Part shown: piece by piece, positions 55,251 to 64,000 of the stretch
Layout: each line of letters opens with the position of its first letter
How positions within the stretch are numbered: the first letter of the stretch is position 1
Assembly: GCF_000189635.1 (NCBI RefSeq)
Contig: NW_002476228.1
Coordinates: 186,001-250,000 of the forward strand
Source of the DNA: Tetrahymena thermophila SB210
Lineage: Eukaryota > Ciliophora > Oligohymenophorea > Hymenostomatida > Tetrahymenidae
Length of the DNA: 64,000 nt
Direction of reading: 5' to 3'
The notes under the pieces: model-generated
Seen by the model: the letters and a program-made list of their open reading frames with translations, nothing else
What the model was told of the DNA's origin: nothing
Database searches by the model: none
Position numbers and translations under genes: made by a program

Positions 55251-57863
55251 ATGAACTAAGATAATTTTTCTAAAACTTGTTAGGAATAGTTGAAGGAAGT
55301 CATAGAAATTATTAAAGATACTTAAAATTTTATTTCTGAAAACTAAAAAAGAGTTAGCTTTTAGAGATATTTAGGTCAAGAAATATTTTGGGTTCTTCAT
55401 AGATGGCTTGAAACTATATTTTAGTAAAACTTTACTCATATATCATCAAATATAGAGCCTTCTGTTTAGAGATTTCTCTAATAAATTAAAGGAGATTTTT
55501 TGAATATTAGAACTTTAGTTTAGAAGCTTAAAGTAATTAAAATTTATTTTATTTTTTTTAGAAATAACACTTTTTTGAGTAAAGTTTCAAATAAATATAT
55601 TAATTTATTTTTATTTATTCACTAATAATGTAGTTTGAATTTAATTCAAAATATGAAGACGAGTTTGAAATAATAAAAAATATTTAAGAAGGTTTATAGA
55701 ATTTAATTAAAGTAGGTATTGAGGGATTTAATAACGGAATTGTTAAGATAGAAACTAAAACTTCTTTGGATGAGTTCTAAAAATATTTGACACTTCTCAA
55801 TTTTACAATATTACAATACAGATAAATAGATAGCTAATTCTTTAAGTGTCAAACTGAAATGATGAAATATGGTAAGAATAAGTAACCTTATAAAATTGAT
55901 TGTCCATATTTCATTATTGACCACACAGTTACTCAATAAGCAACACTTGAAGCTGATGATGTGTATGAAGGACTTAAAGCTTTCTGTAAGAATATATGAT
56001 TATAGTTTATTAAAATAAGAACATTAATTAATTCTTATCTCCAGCCGTGTCTATTTTTCTATCAAATTATCTATCGCACGCATGAGATTAGAATATTTCT
56101 ATTAATTTATTTCTCTTCTTTATTTATAATAAATATCCTTTTTAATTTTAAAAAATTATTAAAGGCCATCAATATCTGAATAAAACTTTGCACAAAGAAA
56201 TACACCTCAAGAAACTTGAATTTTATCTTGATTTTGATAACACTGGTTAAATTTAGTTAAGTGATGTTGATGACTTCTTTACTTTTGTTTGGTGTAATCC
56301 ATATGAAAGAGAGTAATTCTTGTCAGAAAAGGAATTCTTTAAATCTGATGAAAAGGTTAATAAATTAAGTTAATTTACTAAATTAAATACTAATTATATA
56401 CATTTAAAAAATAGAAAAACAAATACAAATTAGTCCTAACATTAAAAAAGCAATCACCAAACTTTGATCCTTTATTCCCTAGATAAATTTATATTGATGA
56501 ATATGGAGTCGTTCCCTAAGACAAGAGATAATCTAAAGACAGAGAAAAAATTCGTAAGCCAGTTAGGTATCATTTTCAATAAATTTTATAATCAAATTTA
56601 ATCTTTCTTTTTTATTACATTTAGATTTGGAAGAAAAGCTATGAATAATAATAACCTTATTCCTTGTGACGTCTATTTTGGATAAAAGGAAATGACTATC
56701 AGTAAAAGATAGTTTGTAATTAAGTCTGACTAGGATGATTACTATGCTTATTGCATATCTACTACCAATCCTACTGAATTCTTGGTGATGACTGATGGTT
56801 GCTTTATCACCAAAGGCTCAGTTATCACTTTATCTGATAAGGTATATATATTATTCAGATCATCTCATTTAATTCAATAAATTTTACATATATTTTTTTT
56901 AAGAATTTAAAAACATTTTGAAAGAAAGAGCTTATTAAAATATTTCGATTGAATTTAATCAATTAAACTTATTTATAAAAATAAATGTAGGTTTGCTTTA
57001 TAGTAACAGAATGCGTAGTACCTCTTGACGAAGAATAAGTAGTAGAAAAAATGGAAGAAGAGAGTATTATTGGAGATGGACCAACTGTTAGAAGAGGTAA
57101 AAAAAATAATCCTGCTCTTGCTTAGATTAAAAGCAAAGCTGACAAAATGAAAGAAATATAAGACCCTAAAGACTACAAAGAAAAGAATATTGCTGATGAG
57201 GATGAAGGATTAAAAGTTGAAAATGAAATAACATAAAAAGATGAGCATAAAACTTTTGAAAAGAAGAAAGGAGGTATGAAGGATATTAAAGAGTATTTCT
57301 AAAAGAAGATGAACAATGAAAAAATTGATGATGAGCAAGCTTAATTTGTTACTTAAGAATTTAAAAATCAAAAGAAGAAGTAAAAAGATGATGAAGAAGA
57401 TTACAGATGTTTCCCTAATAAGGATATGACAACGAAATGCACAAGAAGAAAAGGTGAGTGCTATTTATAATTAGAGTTAGACTGGTGTGATTTGGAATGT
57501 GAGGATTAAATAAGAGAGACCCTTAAGAAGTTTAATTAAATTTAAAGAGAAAAAAAACAAGGTTATTTTACCATAGGAACAGCTAAAGGATTAGAAATAC
57601 CTATTGAAGACCATTCTATTAAAGAATTCTAGTGCTATTTTATTTATAAAGAAGAATTTAAAAAATGGATTTGTATGGATTACAACTAAAACATTATGGC
57701 TACAGCTATTTAGAAAGACTAGTACACTACCGTTGCATTTAAAGGAAATAATGATAAAAATCACTCTGAATTATTCAAACTACAAAAAGGTGCAGTAATT
57801 GTTGTATCTGGAAATTTCCTTGAAGTTGATTTTGTTGATGTTGACTTTGATAAGAATTAATGA
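55251..57863 (+). CDS. Multi-exon protein of unknown function with EF-hand-like segment and repeated C-terminal fold
   Basis: Starts at MNQDNFSKTCQEQLKEVIE and ends at a TGA at 57863; about six introns. The N-terminal 200 residues are helical (QRYLGQEIFWVLHRWLETIF, NIQEGLQNLIKVGIEG). Then KLEFYLDFDNTGQIQLSDVD resembles one EF-hand, with D-x-D-x-T-x-Q spacing. The middle has NLIPCDVYFGQKEMTISKRQ, FLVMTDGCFITKGSVITLSD and a following FIVTECVVPLDEE. A Lys/Glu-rich, probably disordered linker (KADKMKEIQDPKDYKEKN) leads to a second beta-rich part, YFTIGTAKGLEIPIEDHS, WICMDYNQNIMATAI and LFKLQKGAVIVVSGNFLEV. The paired KG-x-VI motifs suggest two copies of a small beta domain. I do not recognise the family; it may be ciliate-specific. 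Confidence 0.65.
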
Positions 57864-58631
57864 TAAATAAATAAATTAATTAATTAATTATACAGCGTGT
57901 GTGTGTGTATTTTTATTAATTTAATAAAACAATTTCTTTACTTATTTTAGTAATTTTATTATTTTTTTGTTTGTTCTATAGCAAATAACATATCTGTTAC
58001 AGCAAGGTTTATATTAATTATATTATCCTGTTATAAAAATTTTCATAAAACTCAATTTATTATACCATTTGTTTTCTCTAACATAAGGTATACTCATATT
58101 GGTTATTTTAATTCAAATACGTTTTCAAAAGATAATGTTATTTGGATATTATCATTCATGATATTCATGATGATATTAAAATGCCATAATTTTGAATTTA
58201 AATTTCTAAAAATAAATGTTGAAATTTTACACTTTTTATTAAATCAAATTTGTTTAAATATTAAAATAATATTTATTTATTTATTTTATTAAATTTTTTA
58301 AATAAAATAAATTAATTTCTTTTTAATTACTTTAAATATCCTTTAACTGCTTATATTTAATGATGCTAGATTGATTTTTACATATACGGCAACCAATCAA
58401 TGATTATTTTTTATTTTTTGAACATACTACTTATTTTTTTACTTAATCTTGCTAAATTTCAAACTATCTTGTTTCGCAAAGGTAAATCTTTAAAATACCG
58501 CGGAATATAAATATTGTAAAAAAGAATTTATTATCCTATCTATTTTAGTTTGATAAATATTTTCTGATTATTGACAAATTATTAGAATAAGTAGAAATAA
58601 AACAATATTAAAAGGTGTAGAAAGTAGTAAT
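57864..58631. other. Intergenic spacer upstream of RAD50
   Basis: About 770 bp, A/T-rich, with a GT dinucleotide run at 57897-57908. Probable RAD50 promoter; no gene seen. Confidence 0.55.
57897..57908 (+). repeat. GT dinucleotide microsatellite
   Basis: Six GT units, unusual here because most simple repeats in the window are A/T-only. Confidence 0.85.
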
Positions 58632-61600
58632 ATGTCTTACTTAAAAAAGCTAGGAATTTACGGAATCAGAAGTTATGGGGATTAAAACAGTGAAAAGTAT
58701 GAAGAAATAGCCTTCTTTAAACCTTTAACTCTGATTTTAGGTAACAACGGAGCTGGCAAGTCAGTAATATTTTTATTTTTTAATAATTTAACAAAGTTAA
58801 CTTAAACTTATTTAGACTATAATAGAATGCTTAAAACTAATCACTACTGGTTCTTTTCCTCCAAACTCTGACAAAGGAAAAACATTTATTAAGGATCCAA
58901 GATTGATGGGTTCAAATGAGAGTTAGGGGTCAATTTCGTTAATTTTCAAGGCTATTAATCAAAAATAAATATTAGTTAGAAGACTATTCTAGGTAATTTT
59001 AAATAATAATTCTTAATCAACAACTAAAATAAGTATTTTATACAAGGTAAAAAAAGAAAAGAGTGGAAAATTTACATTTGATTCGAAAGATGCTACGATT
59101 AAAGTTAGAGATAAGAATACAGGAAAGGATATCTCTGTAGATCATAAAGTATAAATAAAATATATAATTTTGACTTATCTTATAAATAATTTTATTTATT
59201 TTTAAGTGTTTAGAAATTGAAAAATAAGTCCCACAGTTATTAGGTGTTAGTAAAGCTGTTTTTGAAAATGTTATCTTTTGTCACTAAGATGAAAGTCTTT
59301 GGCCATTTGGTGACAGTGCAACATTAAAAAGTATTTTCGATGAACTTTTCGATACTAAACAGTAATACAAATAAAAATAATTAATTTTTTTTTCTTTAAT
59401 ATTTCACAATCTTAGAATATACTTAATTAAATAATAAAAAGATTCACAAAACTTTAAGAAACTTTGCATAAGTAACAGAAAGAAATTAAAAAAGAAGCTT
59501 CAGAAACGAAAATTAATTTGTAGCACTACAAGCAAAGATATGATGAGGCTGTTTCTCAGAAATAGTTGATTGCAAAAGAAGCAGAAGATTTACTCTAAGC
59601 TACTGTAGATCTTGAAAAAATGAGAAACGAATATAATTTGTTTAATGTAATTTATTTAAAATTTTAAAATAAGTAAAAAAGCTTTATTTTTGATTTTAGA
59701 AAGGAATTGAAGATGAAGAAACAGTCAGAATAAGGATAGAAAACTTAAATAAAGATATTTGCAATTGTAATTGGAACAAAAATGAAATGGAAAAATAGTA
59801 GAAATAAATATTAAGTAGCTGCAGTAGACACTATTTTTTAGGTGAAGATATTGATACACTAAAAAAAATATAAGATCATCTTAAGAAAGAAAACTAAGAT
59901 TTGAAGATAAAGAAAGAGGAAATTGAAGAAAGTATTGAAACAGAAAAAAGGGATTTAGATAAGTTGAAGTATGAAATAGAAAATTTGAAATCATCAGATA
60001 AGAATACTAAATAAGTTCATTAAGATCTCAAAAACATTAAATAAAAATTAAATGAAATTATGCATAAATCTATTGATTCTGATGAGATTATGCTGAAAGA
60101 GGCTAACCAATATAAAGATTAAATAGAATCAGAATATAAAACATTATCATTTTCTTTAAAAAACTCTGTACAGGAATATCAAGATACTATTCACTAAACA
60201 TAGCAAAATTTACAAAAACTTTAAGTAAGGTAAGCTGAACTTAAAGAAAAAAAAAAGCACTCTCAAAAGAGAATTGAATAGCTTTAAGAAGAAATTGGAA
60301 AACTAAAATCTTCAAACACTCAAAAAAATTTAGAAGAGTCAATTTAATTATTGGAGGTGTCTAAAAAAAATAGTGAACAATATAACTTAAAGATATAAGA
60401 ATACTAAGACTAAATAGATAATATTAGATAGCAAAATTCTGGATTAGCAAAATAAATTGAAATTATTAACTCATAGTCTAAAATGCAAAGTAAATATTTA
60501 GAGCTAAAATAAATGACAAGCTAGTTTGATGAAATAAATAAAACTATGGAGGTTTAGCAAAAAGAATACGAATAATATTAAATTTCACAAGACGAACATT
60601 TGAGTGAGCAAAGAAAGTAATGCATGGGTGAAATAAGTAGCTTAAAGTAGCAAAAATCGAAACTTGAGTCAGAAATTTCGAAATTAGAAGGTAGAATAGA
60701 GCTAAATGAAGACATAGAAACAGCTTTTGAATTAAAACTAAATCAAATAACTTAAACTTTTAAAGAAAGTAATTTACTCGATATTATTGCTTAAGACAAT
60801 AATGCAGGTATTTAAAAAAAAAATATATAATTGTTTTCTAAAAAATAAATTTTTTTACTATAGATTTTGATACAAAATACTAATCAATTAAAGAAGAAAT
60901 AGAAGAATTAAAAAATAGCATTATTGAAAAGCAAACTTGCTTATTAATTGATAAATAAGTTCTAAATTATTGCACTGAGAAGAAAAAGTGCAAATTTTGT
61001 AAAAGTGATGTTAATGAAGATAATATATCCAAAATAACTAAATCCTAAGAAGATAGATCAAGAAAAGCAGAAAAAGATATACAAGAGCGTATTGCCCTTA
61101 AAGAATAAAAAATATTTGAGAAAAAATAATTGAAAAAACTCAAGGAATAGTACGTTTAGTATAATGAATTGAGGGCTAAATAAAAAAAGAATAACTCTGA
61201 GATTAAAGAGATATAAATTCAGGTTAAAGAACTACAAGAGCAATTATAAAATTTAGTCAATTAACTTATTAATAAAGAAGCTCAATTAGCTAAACTAGAA
61301 AAAGCACATACTATTTAAAGTGAAATCATTAAAACATAAAGATAAATTTATAACTTGAAGAATAAAATTCAGAAATTTTAAGTTGAAAATCCTGAATTAC
61401 TAAATATTGATAATTAAAATATTATACCACCAGAAAAAGTTGAAGAAATCCATAAAAACTATAAGCAAAATAACTAAAGGTTAGAGTCTTTGAACAGCCT
61501 GCTTATTTAAGAAAATGTAATTTAATTATTATTTAATTTTAATTAAATATTATTAATTTATAGAACAAAAAAGCGAACTCTAATGCTAGTTTTCAATAAG

Positions 61601-63228
61601 CAGAAGTGTTAAGAAAAAACTGCTAAAATAAGCTAAAAGAAGAACAAGAGCAAATTCAAAGAAACACAAAAGATATTAAAGATTATGAATAATAAAATTA
61701 AACATCTCTCACTGAACTATAAAATATTGAAAAAGATATAGAATCATAAAACAAATTATTATAAGAGCTTAAAAAAAATGTAAGTGAATAAACACAAGAG
61801 CTTTAGAAAGTTTAATAAACTTACGACTAATCCAAAATACTGATTGGCGAATACCTTCCTAAATACGAAAAGACCTATACAGAATATAAAGAACTTAAGC
61901 AAGCCAAAGGAAAGTAAAAAAGTAAATTATAAGAAAATTAAATCGCTTAATTAGAAAAGGAGTATGCTATCAAGGAAAAATCGAAATAATAAAATGAAGA
62001 AGAACTAGTAAAGATTATAGAGTAACTGAAAGAACAGACTGAAGAATTTGACAATCTTACAAAAGGTATCTAATATCTAGAACTTGGTGTTTCTATATCT
62101 TAGGTGGAAAAAGAGTTAGCTCAAAATGAACAACTTCTCAAAGAATAGTAAGCAATTTTAGAGAAAATCTAACAATAAACGAGAGCAGGATATGATAAAA
62201 TACAAAAAATAAAAGCTTTTGAAGAAACCTGCAAATATAGAAAATAAGCTTTAGAAAAAAATTATGTAAAACTTTTAAATTTTTAAATTAATAAAAAATT
62301 AAAATTATATATTAGGCAGAGGCAATAGCCAGATATGATCAGGCTGAAGAAAGATATTGTAGAGCACTAGTTGAGTTAGAAGTAAAAAATGGATTGCTAA
62401 AAGACATCTAAGAATACTTAGAGGAGCTTGATAAAACACTAATTAACTATCATAAGGATAAGATGGAATAAATTAATAAATGCATTGCAGATACTTGGAA
62501 AGTAAAAATACTAAAAGCAAATAATTTATTAAATTTATTTTATTTTAGAAAATTTATTAAGGCTAAGATATTGTTAAAGTTGAGATCAAAGCAGAAGAAG
62601 CAGAAGGAAGAGGCAAAAAAATATATAACTATAGAATTGTTATGTTTATCTACGAGTAAATAAATAAATAACTTACTTATTTACTTTCTTTCTTTATTCC
62701 TAATTTTTAATTTATAAAATATTTTAAAAAGCGAAAAGGATAAAGATCTCAAAGAGATAGATATGAAAGGCAGATGTAGTGCTGGTTAAAAAGTTCTTGC
62801 TTCAATCATTATTAGGTTAGCATTAGCTGAAGCATTTACTATGAATTGTGGTATCCTTGCACTTGATGAGCCTACAACAAATCTTGATAAGCTTCATGCC
62901 TAAAGTAAATAATATTTTCGTTAACATTCTAAACTTATAAAATATTTTTTAGAATTGGGAGAGCAACTATGTGAACTTATAGAGTCCAGAAAAGGATAAT
63001 CGTCTTTCCAACTTATCATAATTTCACATGATAAAGATTTTATTCATTTAATGTAGCAGAGATAACATTGTAGTGACTTCTACTACGTATATAAGGTAAA
63101 TTTCATAATTTTATAATAAAACAAAATATTGAATGATATTCTAATAAATATAAAATAAGGAAAATGGATGTTCTCTAATTGAAAGAAGAACTTATAAAAA
63201 TGCTTTGATGAACAAGTAAACAGATTGA
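58632..63228 (+). CDS. RAD50: RAD50 DNA double-strand break repair ATPase
   Basis: Multi-exon gene starting [19 protein letters not shown] and ending in a TGA at 63228. RAD50 is the SMC-like ATPase of the MRE11-RAD50-NBS1 complex, which tethers and processes DNA ends and signals breaks. The Walker [13 protein letters not shown] is split by the first intron (58764-58815). Next is NVIFCHQDESLWPF, the Q-loop region. Very long coiled coils flank the zinc hook [11 protein letters not shown] (CxxC codons 60989-61000). The C-terminal ATPase half has the signature [20 protein letters not shown], Walker [19 protein letters not shown] and the H-loop [13 protein letters not shown]. All key residues are present and length is typical (about 1,300 residues). 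In ciliates this complex is also needed for meiotic and developmental breaks (family knowledge). Converges with the next gene, 138 bp apart. Confidence 0.95.
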
Positions 63229-63366
63229 AAGTATAAAGATAAATTTAATAATTCTAAAAAGGATTTTATACATTATTTGTATTTAAATATATTAAAGTAA
63301 TTTTATATATATCAATTAATTAATTAGTCAATCATATATTGATAGATAAATATATTGTTTTTTCCA
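63229..63366. terminator. Short convergent 3' intergenic region
   Basis: Only 138 bp separate the RAD50 stop and the stop of the opposite-strand gene, so both transcript ends must lie here or overlap. No canonical AATAAA is needed in ciliates and none was relied on. The call as a 3'-end region is inference from gene orientation. Confidence 0.4.
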
Positions 63367-64000
63367 TCATTTTCTTCTTTTTTGAATTTTTTTTGTAGGA
63401 CCATTTAAATTTTTTAAATCTTTTGATGATACATTAAGAACACCTCCCTTAAAGTCACCAAACTATTTACTTTTCATATCTTTATATTTGTAATTGTTCT
63501 TGAGATATTCAGATTTTTATTTCTTTTTGTTAATATGCTTTTCTAAGAATTTTGTATCATGGAATCTCTATACGGAATCATACTAAATATTTTCAGTGAT
63601 AGCTCTTTCTTTTTGCTTTTTATAAGTATCTATAATCTTAGATCTAATACCTTAGAGCATTTTCAATGGCATTTTTTAACCTTTTTGCTAAATTGATAAA
63701 AAAAATTTAAACATATAAATTAGGATATTATTAATTTATTACCTTCATACCCTTTTCTGATGCTGCAAAATGCTTCTTTTCTTTTTGATTCATGTGATCA
63801 TTTGTCATTTTACGGATTTCTTAGATTGTATTCCAAAATTAATTGTTACTTCTCTTTTTTTGCTTTTGTTTAGATTTCATTTTCTTAATTTAGGAGATTG
63901 GTTGAAAACGCTTGTTATTTGCTGTTTGTTGTTTTATCTTTAGCTTTAAAAGAAATTGCTTATAATCTTAAATAAATATATTTTGTAAAAAGCAATTTCT
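63367..64000 (-). CDS. Faf1/C1orf131-like (DUF4602) protein, N-terminus near or beyond right edge
   Basis: Two exons seen (at least 63880-63743, and 63687-63367). A 55-bp intron separates SEKGMK from QKGQKMPLKMLQG. The sequence is very basic: MKSKQKQKKRSNNQFWNTI, HMNQKEKKHFAASEKG, FHDTKFLEKHINKKKQKSEY and the C-terminal FGDFKGGVLNVSSKDLKNL, which matches the G-x-FKxGVL-x-(L/V)S motif of yeast Faf1 and human C1orf131. These are nucleolar factors in early 40S ribosome assembly. An ATG at 63880 could be the start, but the frame stays open upstream (QTANNKRFQPISQIKK) toward the edge, so the gene may begin outside the window. Assignment rests on the short C-terminal motif and basic composition. 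Confidence 0.55.

Overview
The window looks like macronuclear-type DNA from a ciliate, most probably Tetrahymena or a close relative. It is extremely A+T-rich. Conserved proteins read through in frame only when TAA and TAG are read as glutamine and TGA is the sole stop. Introns are A+T-rich GT..AG introns, mostly about 45-560 bp, which is longer than the tiny introns of Paramecium. Granule lattice (dense-core mucocyst) protein genes also point to Tetrahymena. I saw no transposon, virus-like element, CRISPR array, rRNA or convincing tRNA. All gene models below use this genetic code.

Left part (1-18.2 kb, all minus strand): an AMPK/SNF1-type Ser/Thr kinase with a very long Gln/Asn-rich tail that runs off the left edge; an enoyl-CoA hydratase (crotonase); then a head-to-tail array of four SLC49/FLVCR-like major facilitator transporters. 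The four copies share the same eight-exon structure, with six internal exons of identical length.

Middle part (19.8-42.8 kb): a small PARP-type zinc finger plus PADR1 protein without a catalytic domain; two tandem serine carboxypeptidases (family S10); a zinc-binding coiled-coil protein; adenylosuccinate synthetase; two divergently oriented granule lattice-type genes; a La-motif RNA-binding protein; an unresolved exon-bearing stretch and a possible structured RNA; a TVP23-like Golgi membrane protein; and an arrestin-fold protein.

Right part (43.2-64 kb): a cytoplasmic-type dynein intermediate chain, a multi-EF-hand protein, a large Ser/Asn/Gln-rich coiled-coil protein, an unidentified multi-exon protein, RAD50, and a Faf1/C1orf131-like gene at the right edge that converges on RAD50.

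The genes are individual eukaryotic units, not operons. Functional themes are metabolism, transport, regulated secretion, trafficking, RNA binding and DNA repair. Intergenic spaces are 0.14-1.7 kb and nearly pure A/T, with short tetranucleotide runs.
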